Notes under the pieces: model-generated | What the model saw: the letters and a program-made list of their open reading frames with translations, nothing else | The model's database searches: none | Told to the model about the DNA's origin: nothing | Made by a program: the position numbers and the translations under genes | Assembly: GCA_937872715.1 (NCBI GenBank) | Contig: CALMTJ010000291.1 | Location: 4,020-11,854, forward strand | Direction: 5' to 3' | From: an uncultured Methylobacteriaceae bacterium | Lineage (GTDB): Bacteria > Pseudomonadota > Alphaproteobacteria > Rhizobiales > Beijerinckiaceae | DNA length: 7,835 bases | In this document: one piece after another, positions 1-6,130 of the stretch | Layout of the letters: every line of letters begins with the position of its first letter | How positions within the stretch are numbered: position 1 is the stretch's first letter

Positions 1-140
1 CTCGGCGGGAGGTTCGTTTCGACCTCGGGCGACGGGTCGCCGGGGCGGAAGTGGCGGGCGTCGACCCCGCTCGCGGTCCGGACGATCCGCCCGGGCGGGA
101 CGCCCAGCGCCAGCCACTCGCGCTCGATGTCGGCCGAGAT
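1..140 (-). other. GT4-type glycosyltransferase fragment in the permease frame
   Basis: From about residue 251 of the leftward frame the translation is soluble and reads ISADIEREWLALGVPPGRI, then SGVDARHFRPGDP at residues 274-286. This resembles the signature in the middle of group-1 (GT4) glycosyltransferases, where an 'S..i...l...Gvp..ri.vi.nGVD...F.Pg' stretch joins the acceptor-binding and nucleotide-sugar-binding Rossmann halves. No DHA2 permease I know has this sequence; the eighth membrane segment would be expected here. The segment is in frame and has no internal stop. The break point cannot be placed exactly, because TFAAIS (residues 247-252) would fit both families; it lies roughly between bases 128 and 152. 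It could be a true gene fusion, the scar of a deletion, or a chimeric assembly join. The family assignment rests on one motif region only. Confidence 0.6.
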
Positions 141-890
141 CGCCGCGAAGGTGCGGATCAGGTTCGACCCGAACCAATCCTTCCGCTGCCCTTCGTCGAG
201 GCACACCTCGAGCCCGCCGAGGAACCCGGCCACGAGGATGAAGCCGACGACGTCGAAATCGAACCCGAGCTTCGCCTGCTCGCGACGCTCCTTCTTGGCC
301 CTGGGCGAATCCTCGACCATGAGCTGGATGAGCGCGAAGCACATCACGCCGACCGGCACATTGATCAGGAAGCACCAGTGCCAGGAGACGTTGTCGGACA
401 GCCATCCGCCGAGCGTCGGGCCGACCACCGGCGCCACGACGACGGCGACGCCGTAGAGCGCGAACGCCTGCCCGCGCTTCTCGGGAGGGAAGGAATCGGC
501 CAGGATGGATTGCGCGACGGGCGTCATTCCGCCACCCGCCAGGCCCTGCAGGACGCGGAAGAACAGGAGCGACTGCAAGTCCCAGGCGAAGCCGCATAGC
601 AGCGACGCGACCGTGAACGTCCCGACGCAGATCAGGAAGAAGTTGCGCCGCCCGATGGCGACCGCGATCCAGCCCGAGGCGCAGAGCACGATCGCGTTCG
701 CGACGAGGTAGGTCGTGACGACCCAGGCGGCCTCGTCAGGCCCGACCGCGAGGCCGCCGGATATGTATCGGAGGGCCACGTTCGCGATGGTGGTGTCCAG
801 CACCTCCATGAAGGTCGCGATCGACACCACGATCGCGACGAGCCACGGATTGACGGCGGCCCCGCCCTTTGCCCGGCCAGCTTCGCTCAC
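1..890 (-). CDS. EmrB/QacA-type DHA2 multidrug efflux permease, N-terminal half, fused in frame to a glycosyltransferase-like segment; partial at left edge
   Basis: Inner-membrane proton-driven drug exporter of the major facilitator superfamily (DHA2, 14 membrane segments), expected to work with the HlyD/EmrA-type adaptor encoded just upstream. The start is GTG at 890-888, overlapping the adaptor stop as GTGA, which implies translational coupling; no Shine-Dalgarno is visible. Seen in the translation: segment 1 with motif D1 (LDTTIANVAL, residues 31-40), motif A variant (GWIAVAIGRR, 73-82), motif B (RVLQGLAGGG, 112-121), motif C (APVVGPTLGGWL, 153-164), the INVPVG loop (176-181) and segment 7 near 212-228. 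After about residue 248 the expected segments 8-14 do not appear. The frame continues instead as glycosyltransferase-like sequence (listed separately) and leaves the window with no stop after 296 codons. If the junction is real, this permease is truncated and probably inactive. The family call for residues 1-245 is secure. Confidence 0.85.
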   Translation of the reverse strand, partial: MSEAGRAKGGAAVNPWLVAIVVSIATFMEVLDTTIANVALRYISGGLAVGPDEAAWVVTTYLVANAIVLCASGWIAVAIGRRNFFLICVGTFTVASLLCGFAWDLQSLLFFRVLQGLAGGGMTPVAQSILADSFPPEKRGQAFALYGVAVVVAPVVGPTLGGWLSDNVSWHWCFLINVPVGVMCFALIQLMVEDSPRAKKERREQAKLGFDFDVVGFILVAGFLGGLEVCLDEGQRKDWFGSNLIRTFAAISADIEREWLALGVPPGRIVRTASGVDARHFRPGDPSPEVETNLPP

Positions 891-2173
891 CGGACCGTGA
901 CGCGCGGCACGACGGACATGCCCGGCCCGACGGCGACGTCGTCCGGGAGGTTGTCGAAGACGAGCTTAACGGGCACGCGCTGCACGACCTTCACGTAGTT
1001 TCCGGTCGCGTTCTGGGCCGGCAGCAGGCTGAAGGCCGTCCCCGAGCCGGACTGGATGGAAGCGACGTGCCCCTCGAAGCGGCGGGCCGGATAGGCGTCG
1101 ATGGTCATCTCGACCTTCTGCCCGGGCCGCATGTCGGCGAGCTGCGTTTCCTTGAAGTTCGCCGTCACCCACATCTCGTCCGGAATGAACATGGCGATCG
1201 CCTGCCCGGCCTGGGCGAGCTGCCCCTTGGCGCCCGTGAGCCGCACGATCCGGCCCGGCTGCGCGGCCGCGACCTTCGTGTAGGACAGGTTGAGCTGCGC
1301 CTGTTCAAGCTGGGCCCTCGCCTGGCCGAGGCTCGCCGTGGTCGAGGATTGCTGCGCCTGGAGCACCCCGACCTGACGCTGCGCGGCCACCACCGTGGCC
1401 TTCGCGCGGGTCAGGTTGGCCTGGGCCTGGACAAGCTCCGACCTCGTCTGCTGCGAGCGCTGGACGGTGCCGGCCCCCTTGGTCGCGAGATCCTCCGCGC
1501 GCTGCGCTTCGACCTGCGAGAACTCGAACGCCGCCTGGCTCTGCAAGACCGCGGCCTGCGATTCCTGGACCTGCGCCTCTTGCGCGGCGATCTGGGCGAC
1601 GGCGCTCTGCACGTTCGCGGTCGCCGCCGCGATCTGGGCCTGCGCCTGATCGAGCGCCACGACGTAGTCCCGTTCGTCGATCAGCGCGAGGACGTCGCCG
1701 GCCCGCACATGCTGGTTGTCGGTCACCAGCACGTCCTTGATGTAGCCGCCGACCTTGGGCGAGAGCGAGAACTGGCGGGAATCGATGAAGGCGTCGTCCG
1801 TCGATTCGAAGTGGCGGGCGTGGAGGTACCAGACGATACCGGCCGCGATCGCGAGAAGGAGAACCACCGCTCCGACCGCGAGCGCGATCGGGTGCTTGCG
1901 GACGAATCTCGCCGCCCCGCCTTTCTCCTCCTCTTCGCCCGCCTCGCCCTCGGCAGGGTCGTCTCCGCCGCCCGCCGCCTCGGGCGCCTTCCCGTCCTCG
2001 CCTGGCCGGTCGTCGCCCGGCTTCTTCGGCGGATCGTTCTTCGGCCCGTCCGGAGCGCGCGCCTCGTCCTCCGCCGCGTCCGACAGCAGGCGCCATTCCC
2101 CGTCCGTCAGTGCGTGGCCGGCCTCGCGGCCGGGCCACGTTCCTGCACCCTTGCGATCGTCGGCTTCGAGCAT
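887..2173 (-). CDS. HlyD/EmrA-family membrane fusion protein of a drug efflux system
   Basis: Periplasmic adaptor that links an inner-membrane exporter (the permease overlapping its stop) to an outer-membrane channel not in the window. With the ATG at 2173-2171 it has 428 residues. An in-frame TTG at 2185 would add four residues but lies inside the palindrome described separately; neither start has a clear Shine-Dalgarno. Order: a hydrophilic, acidic and proline-rich cytoplasmic region of about 90 residues; one membrane anchor (about 96-116, IALAVGAVVLLLAIAAGIV); the conserved STDDAFID entry; a lipoyl-like half with SPKVGGYI and VRAGDVLALID; a long Gln/Ala-rich coiled-coil hairpin (about 172-300); the returning half, beginning LSYTKVAAAQPGRI where TKV.AP.DG is more usual; then the beta-barrel with MWVTANFKETQLADMRPGQ. 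About 390 residues is usual for EmrA, so the excess is the N-terminal extension. Substrate unknown. Confidence 0.93.
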   Translation of the reverse strand: MLEADDRKGAGTWPGREAGHALTDGEWRLLSDAAEDEARAPDGPKNDPPKKPGDDRPGEDGKAPEAAGGGDDPAEGEAGEEEEKGGAARFVRKHPIALAVGAVVLLLAIAAGIVWYLHARHFESTDDAFIDSRQFSLSPKVGGYIKDVLVTDNQHVRAGDVLALIDERDYVVALDQAQAQIAAATANVQSAVAQIAAQEAQVQESQAAVLQSQAAFEFSQVEAQRAEDLATKGAGTVQRSQQTRSELVQAQANLTRAKATVVAAQRQVGVLQAQQSSTTASLGQARAQLEQAQLNLSYTKVAAAQPGRIVRLTGAKGQLAQAGQAIAMFIPDEMWVTANFKETQLADMRPGQKVEMTIDAYPARRFEGHVASIQSGSGTAFSLLPAQNATGNYVKVVQRVPVKLVFDNLPDDVAVGPGMSVVPRVTVR

Positions 2174-2182
2174 TGCGGCGCA

Positions 2183-2198
2183 CAATCAATCTTGATTG
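2183..2198. promoter_or_regulatory. Perfect 7+2+7 palindrome, candidate repressor operator of the efflux operon
   Basis: CAATCAA-TC-TTGATTG is a perfect inverted repeat, AT-rich against a very GC-rich background. It ends 9 bases upstream of the adaptor ATG, where the ribosome-binding region or promoter of the leftward operon should lie. Size and symmetry fit a dimeric TetR- or MarR-family operator, the usual local regulators of EmrAB-type pumps. No regulator gene is present in the window, so the binding protein is unknown. Confidence 0.45.
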
Positions 2199-2312
2199 GC
2201 CCAAAGCCTTTACCGACCGATTCGTTCCGGCGGACCGGGAGAGATCTCCTCGCCTGGAGCCAGCCCTCGGCCGCGACCGCATCGTGGAAGGCGGCGCCTG
2301 CCCGTTCGAGCG

Positions 2313-2334
2313 GGCCGGCCTCGCCCGGCCGGCC
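2313..2334. repeat. Two GGCCGGCC octamers around a 6-base loop (hairpin)
   Basis: GGCCGGCC at 2313-2320 and again at 2327-2334, separated by TCGCCC. Each octamer is itself a palindrome, so the pair is both a direct and an inverted repeat and could form an 8-bp GC hairpin. It sits in the 229-base spacer between the divergent efflux and grxD genes. No T-run follows on either strand, so it is not a standard intrinsic terminator. Confidence 0.4.
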
Positions 2335-2339
2335 TTCAC

Positions 2340-2368
2340 TTACGAAAAGGCCTGAAACCGGCTATATG
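2340..2368 (+). promoter_or_regulatory. Weak sigma70-like promoter candidate for grxD
   Basis: TTACGA at 2340-2345 and TATATG at 2363-2368 are separated by 17 bases and end 34 bases before the grxD ATG. The -10 matches TATAAT at four of six positions, the -35 matches TTGACA at only three. This short stretch is clearly less GC-rich than its surroundings, as promoters in such genomes often are. Position and spacing are the main support. Confidence 0.25.
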
Positions 2369-2402
2369 ACGTTCTGAAACGCCCAAACGAAAGCGCCGAG
2401 CC

Positions 2403-2738
2403 ATGACCGATGCCAACACCCTGATCGAGACCGAGGTGAAGTCGAACGACGTCGTGCTGTTCATGAAGGGCACGCCGCAATTCCCGCAATGCGGGTTTTC
2501 GGGGCAGGTCGTCCAGATCCTGAACTATCTCGGGGTGCCGTACAAAGGCGTCAACGTCCTCGAGGACCCGGCCGTCCGGGACGGCATCAAGAGCTATTCG
2601 AACTGGCCGACCATCCCGCAGCTCTACGTGAAGGGCGAGTTCGTGGGCGGCTGCGACATCACCCGCGAGATGTTCCAGGCGGGCGAGCTGCAGGAGCTCA
2701 TGAGCGAGAAGGGCATCGCGGCGAAGAGCGCCGCGTAG
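2403..2738 (+). CDS. grxD: Monothiol glutaredoxin, Grx4/GrxD type (CGFS)
   Basis: Cytoplasmic monothiol glutaredoxin. The family binds a [2Fe-2S] cluster with glutathione, carries and delivers iron-sulfur clusters, and commonly pairs with BolA proteins. Seen: 111 residues (E. coli GrxD has 115); glutathione-binding Lys22 in FMKGTP; the CGFS active site at Cys30-Ser33 (PQCGFSGQ); WPTIPQLYVKGEFVGGCDI at 68-86, which holds the WP-TIP loop and the GGCD glutathione-binding turn. The ATG start is supported by full-length agreement with the family; the Shine-Dalgarno is weak (GAAAG, 10 bases upstream). It is divergent from the efflux operon and 64 bases ahead of rmlA. No bolA or purL gene lies beside it, although these are frequent alphaproteobacterial neighbours. 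Nothing is missing from the domain. Confidence 0.96.
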   Translation: MTDANTLIETEVKSNDVVLFMKGTPQFPQCGFSGQVVQILNYLGVPYKGVNVLEDPAVRDGIKSYSNWPTIPQLYVKGEFVGGCDITREMFQAGELQELMSEKGIAAKSAA

Positions 2739-2773
2739 CCTCGCGCCCGCCGCTCCGGCCGCCGCCTTTCGCC

Positions 2774-2796
2774 GACCGGGGCGCGCCGTCCCGGTC
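2774..2796 (+). repeat. GC-rich inverted repeat immediately before the rmlA start
   Basis: GACCGGG (2774-2780) pairs perfectly with CCCGGTC (2790-2796) around a 9-base loop, GCGCGCCGT. Only six bases (TTCACC) separate the stem from the rmlA GTG, so the hairpin occupies the place where a Shine-Dalgarno would be; none is visible. There is no U-run after the stem. It may slow translation of rmlA or act as a weak grxD 3' end. In such GC-rich DNA a stem of this size can also occur by chance. Confidence 0.35.
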
Positions 2797-2802
2797 TTCA
2801 CC

Positions 2803-3681
2803 GTGACCGCCAAGGGCATCATCCTGGCCGGGGGGCGCGGCACGCGGCTCCACCCGGGCACGCACGCCGTGTCGAAGCAGCTCCTGCCGATCTTCGACAA
2901 GCCGCTGATCTATCACCCCCTCACCACGCTGATGCTGGCGGGGATCCGCGACATCCTCCTGATCTCAACCCCGGAGCACCTGCCGCTGTTCCGGGCCTTG
3001 CTCGGCTCGGGCGAGCGCTGGGGCCTGCGGATCGGCTATGCCGAACAGGAGCGGCCGAAGGGACTCGCGGAGGCCTTCCTGATCGGCGAGGACTTCCTCG
3101 ATGGCCGCGGCTGCGCGCTCGCGCTCGGCGACAACATCTTCTACGGTGCCGGCCTGACGGGCCAGCTCCGGGAGGCCGCCTCCGTCGGCGACGGGGCGGT
3201 GGTCTTCGCCTACCAGGTGGCCGACCCGCGGAGTTTCGGGATTGTCGAGCTCGACCGGTCGGGACGCCCCGTCTCAGTCGAGGAGAAGCCCGAGCGGCCG
3301 AAGAGCGACCTCGCCGTGACGGGCCTCTACTTCTATGGGCCGGACGTGGTGGACATCGCCCGGGACATCCGGCCCTCGGAGCGTGGCGAGCTTGAGATCA
3401 CGGCGGTGAACGCCCGCTACCTGGCCGAGGGCCGCCTGCGGGTGACGCGCCTGCCGCGCGGCACGGCGTGGCTCGATACCGGGACGGTGGAGGCGATGCA
3501 CGAGGCCGGCGCCTTCGTCCGGGCCGTCGAGCAGCGGCAGGGGCTGAAGATCGCCTGCCCGGAGGAGGTCGCCTGGCGGCAGGGCTTCATCTCGACCGAC
3601 GCGCTCAAGGAGCTCGCGAGCGGCATCGGCAACGAATACGGCGCCTACCTCCGGCGCATCGCCTCGTCCGAATGGGGGTGA
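2803..3681 (+). CDS. rmlA: Glucose-1-phosphate thymidylyltransferase
   Basis: Converts glucose-1-phosphate and dTTP to dTDP-glucose and pyrophosphate, the first step toward dTDP-L-rhamnose and other dTDP-sugars for surface polysaccharide. At 292 residues it matches the family (E. coli RfbA 293). Seen: nucleotide-binding loop GIILAGGRGTRL (5-16), catalytic Lys25 in SKQLLP, STLMLAGIRDILLIST-like core (as TTLMLAGIRDILLIST, 41-56), Gln82 and Gly87 in QERPKGLAEA, Mg-binding Asp110 in LGDNIFYG, VEEKPERPKS, and Asp225 in TAWLDTGT. GTG is the only start that gives the right length. No Shine-Dalgarno is seen; a hairpin occupies that spot. His17-Pro-Gly replaces the common Tyr-Pro-hydrophobic after GTRL, a mild variation. 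The rmlB, rmlC and rmlD partners are absent from the window, so the pathway must be completed elsewhere. Confidence 0.95.
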   Translation: MTAKGIILAGGRGTRLHPGTHAVSKQLLPIFDKPLIYHPLTTLMLAGIRDILLISTPEHLPLFRALLGSGERWGLRIGYAEQERPKGLAEAFLIGEDFLDGRGCALALGDNIFYGAGLTGQLREAASVGDGAVVFAYQVADPRSFGIVELDRSGRPVSVEEKPERPKSDLAVTGLYFYGPDVVDIARDIRPSERGELEITAVNARYLAEGRLRVTRLPRGTAWLDTGTVEAMHEAGAFVRAVEQRQGLKIACPEEVAWRQGFISTDALKELASGIGNEYGAYLRRIASSEWG

Positions 3682-3733
3682 GGAGCGGCCACGGGCCCGA
3701 ATCGTGCAAGGATGGTCCGGTCGCGAGGTCGCC

Positions 3734-4534
3734 ATGATCCCTCCCCTGCGTCTCCTCCTCGGCCTCCTCGCGTGGCTGGCCGTCGGGACGGCGGGCGTCC
3801 GGGCCGCCGAGGAGGGATGCCCCGGCCTCGTGGCCAGTCGCGACCTACCGATCGTGAGGGCCGCGCTGAAGCCGAACGAGGTCGGCGTCACCTTCGTCGG
3901 CCACGCCACCTTCCTGATCGAGAGCCCGCAAGGCCTGAAGATCGTGACGGATTACAACGACTACGTCCGGCCGAGCGTGGTGCCGGACGTCGTCACCATG
4001 AACCGGGCGCATTCGACGCATTACTCGAACAATCCCGATCCCGGCATCAAGACGATCCTGCGCGGCTGGAACCAGGCCGGCGGCCCGGCCCCGCATTGGG
4101 ATCAGCAGATCGCGGACGTCCGCATCCGCAACGTCGTCACGAACATCCGGCAATGGGGCGGCGACGCGACGATCCCCGAGGGCAACTCCATCTTCGTGTT
4201 CGAGACCGCCGATCTCTGCATCGCGCATCTCGGCCACCTCCACCACACGCTGACGCCGGAGCACCTGAAGCAGCTCGGCCGCATCGACGTGGTCCTGGTC
4301 CCGGTCGACGGCTCCTACACGCTCGATCTCGACGGTATGATGGAAGTGCTCTCGGCACTGAACGCCCGCATGATGATCCCCATGCATTTCTTCGGACCGT
4401 CCACCCTGAACCGCTTCCTCGACCGGAGCCGGCAGCAGGGCTGGGACGTGGCCCGAAGCGAGAGCAGCGCCATCACCATCTCCCGCGACACGCTGCCCGG
4501 CACGCCGAAGGTCGTGGTGCTGCAAGGGTTCTGA
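3734..4534 (+). CDS. Exported metallo-beta-lactamase-fold (UlaG-like) protein with altered metal motif
   Basis: Predicted secreted or periplasmic protein of the metallo-beta-lactamase superfamily, nearest in pattern to the UlaG-like branch; substrate unknown. The ATG at 3734 is chosen over an upstream in-frame GTG (3704) because GAGGT lies 4 bases before it and the protein then begins with a clean signal peptide: one Arg, a Leu-rich core and V-R-A before AEE, cleavage near residue 24. Total 266 residues. Fold marks: VTFVGHATFLIES, then NRAHSTHYSNN where the family has HxHxDH, so the first His is Arg91 and the Asp is Thr95 while His93 and His96 remain; LGHLHHTLT (His168, His170, His171) where LGDLGH is usual; VPVDGSYTLD; and IPMHFF with His218. 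Metal binding may therefore be unusual or lost. It stands alone, 52 bases after rmlA and 158 before cioA. Confidence 0.82.
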   Translation: MIPPLRLLLGLLAWLAVGTAGVRAAEEGCPGLVASRDLPIVRAALKPNEVGVTFVGHATFLIESPQGLKIVTDYNDYVRPSVVPDVVTMNRAHSTHYSNNPDPGIKTILRGWNQAGGPAPHWDQQIADVRIRNVVTNIRQWGGDATIPEGNSIFVFETADLCIAHLGHLHHTLTPEHLKQLGRIDVVLVPVDGSYTLDLDGMMEVLSALNARMMIPMHFFGPSTLNRFLDRSRQQGWDVARSESSAITISRDTLPGTPKVVVLQGF

Positions 4535-4692
4535 GCGCAGGCCGCAGCCCTCCAGGCCGACATCGTCCCGTTCCGGACAGGACCCCGGCGGCCCGCCGTT
4601 CAGCCGGCCCTGCGGCACCGGCGGTCGTCGCGCCCGCTCCGGCCCCATGATAAATTCGGGATCGGCAACCGCGCTGGTCCCCGGAGACGGTC

Positions 4693-6126
4693 GTGTCCCT
4701 TGACGCCCTGCCGAGCGCGATCGATCTCGCCCGGTTCCAGTTCGCCTTCACGGTCGTCTGGCACTTCCTGTTCCCGGCCTTCACGATCGGGCTCGCGAGC
4801 TTCCTCGCGGTGCTGGAAGCCCTCTGGCTGAGGACCGGCGATCCCGTCTTCCTCGACACGTTCAAGTACTGGCTGAAGGTGTTCGCGGTCGCCTTCGCGA
4901 TGGGCGTCGTGTCCGGGATCGTGATGTCCTACCAGTTCGGGACGAACTGGTCCGTCTTCGCCGACAAGGTCGGGCCGACCATCGGTCCGCTTCTCGGCTA
5001 CGAGGTCCTGACCGCCTTCTTCCTGGAGGCGGGGTTCCTCGGCGTGATGCTGTTCGGCCTGAACCGGGTCGGCCGAGGCCTCCATTTCCTCGCGACCTGC
5101 CTTGTCGCCTTCGGCACCACCATGTCGGCCTTCTGGATCCTGGCCGCCAATTCCTGGATGCATACGCCGCGGGGCTACACGCTCTCGCCGGACGGTCGCT
5201 TCATGCCGGAGAGCTGGCTCGCCATCATCTTCAACCCGTCCTTTCCCTACCGCTTCGCCCACACGCTGACGGGCGCATACCTGACGACCGCGATGATCGT
5301 CGGCGCGGTCGGTGCCTGGCACCTGCTGGGCGACCGGCGCAACCCGCGCGCCAGGCTGATGTTCTCCATGGCGATGTGGATGGCGACGGTCGTGGCGCCG
5401 GTCCAGCTCGTGCTGGGCGACCTCCACGGCGGCAACACCTTCCACCATCAGCCGGCCAAGCTCGCCGCGATGGAAGGCCATTTCGAGACCCAGCGCGGCG
5501 CGCCCGCCATCCTGTTCGGGCTGCCGGACGCGGCCGCCGGAGAGACCCGCTACGCGGTCGAGATTCCGAACCTCGCGAGCCTGTACCTGACCCACGACCC
5601 GAACGGCGAGGTGCGGGGTCTGAAGGCCTTCCCGCGCGACACCTGGCCCACGAACCTGCCGCTCGTCTTCTGGGCCTTCCGGACCATGGTCGGAATGGGC
5701 ATGGGGATGATCGCGCTCGGCGCCTTCTCCCTCCTCATGAGGCGCCACGGCCGCATCTACGAGAACCGCTCGCTGCACCGTTTCGCGGTCGCGATGGGCC
5801 CGTCCGGCCTGATCGCGGGGACGGCCGGCTGGATCGTGACGGAGGGCGGCCGCCAGCCCTTCACCGTCTACGGCCTGCTGCGGACGGCCGAATCGGCGTC
5901 ACCGATCGCGCAGCCCGGCGTCGCCGCCTCCCTCCTGGCCTTCATCCTCGTCTACTTCACCGTGTTCGGCGCGGGCGTCTGGTACCTGTTCCGGCTCTTC
6001 GGGCAGCCGCCGCATCCGCACGAGGAGGGACCTCCCGGCGGCCAGCCGGTCCGGACGGCCGGCATCACTCCGGCGCCGGCGCTCGCGGAGACGGGCGGGC
6101 GGGCGATGCCCCGGCCGGCGGAGTAG
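4693..6126 (+). CDS. cioA: Cytochrome bd-type quinol oxidase subunit I, CIO (short Q-loop) type
   Basis: Heme-bearing subunit of the membrane quinol:O2 oxidoreductase that reduces oxygen to water without pumping protons; the CIO branch is typically resistant to cyanide. 477 residues from a GTG preceded by GGAGA with 5 bases between. Conserved residues, with E. coli CydA equivalents: His24 (His19), Glu104 and Glu112 (Glu99, Glu107), His190 in FAHT (His186, heme b558), Lys256 and Glu261 in the Q-loop (Lys252, Glu257), Met332 in FRTMVG (Met393, heme b558), Glu384 in the quinol-oxidase motif TEGGRQPF (TECGRQPW in E. coli). The offset of about 60 residues between Lys256 and Met332 shows the short Q-loop of CioA. 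The C-terminus has a Pro/Gly/His-rich tail of about 40 residues after the last membrane segment. First gene of a three-gene operon. Confidence 0.95.
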   Translation: MSLDALPSAIDLARFQFAFTVVWHFLFPAFTIGLASFLAVLEALWLRTGDPVFLDTFKYWLKVFAVAFAMGVVSGIVMSYQFGTNWSVFADKVGPTIGPLLGYEVLTAFFLEAGFLGVMLFGLNRVGRGLHFLATCLVAFGTTMSAFWILAANSWMHTPRGYTLSPDGRFMPESWLAIIFNPSFPYRFAHTLTGAYLTTAMIVGAVGAWHLLGDRRNPRARLMFSMAMWMATVVAPVQLVLGDLHGGNTFHHQPAKLAAMEGHFETQRGAPAILFGLPDAAAGETRYAVEIPNLASLYLTHDPNGEVRGLKAFPRDTWPTNLPLVFWAFRTMVGMGMGMIALGAFSLLMRRHGRIYENRSLHRFAVAMGPSGLIAGTAGWIVTEGGRQPFTVYGLLRTAESASPIAQPGVAASLLAFILVYFTVFGAGVWYLFRLFGQPPHPHEEGPPGGQPVRTAGITPAPALAETGGRAMPRPAE

Positions 6127-6130
6127 CGCG

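Noticed and set aside
869..2377. Long open frame of 502 codons on the plus strand opposite the HlyD gene
   Set aside because: Antisense to a clear HlyD/EmrA protein. Its translation is Arg/Leu/Gly/Asp-rich with no recognisable domain, as expected from GC-rich codon bias on the opposite strand.
3704..3733. Upstream GTG start for the metallo-beta-lactamase-fold protein
   Set aside because: It would put ten residues, including charged ones, ahead of a clean signal peptide, and lacks the GAGGT Shine-Dalgarno that precedes the ATG at 3734.
4649..4654. GATAAA in an AT-richer patch before cioA as a -10 box
   Set aside because: No acceptable -35 about 17 bases upstream and no FNR-like TTGAT-N4-ATCAA site nearby; too weak to annotate.
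4535..4692. Intergenic 158 bases before cioA as a possible terminator or small gene
   Set aside because: Only short GC stems with no T-run, and no convincing small frame; nothing supportable beyond the Shine-Dalgarno of cioA.
4600..5778. Open frame of 392 codons on the minus strand opposite cioA
   Set aside because: Antisense to cioA, charged low-complexity translation, no family resemblance.
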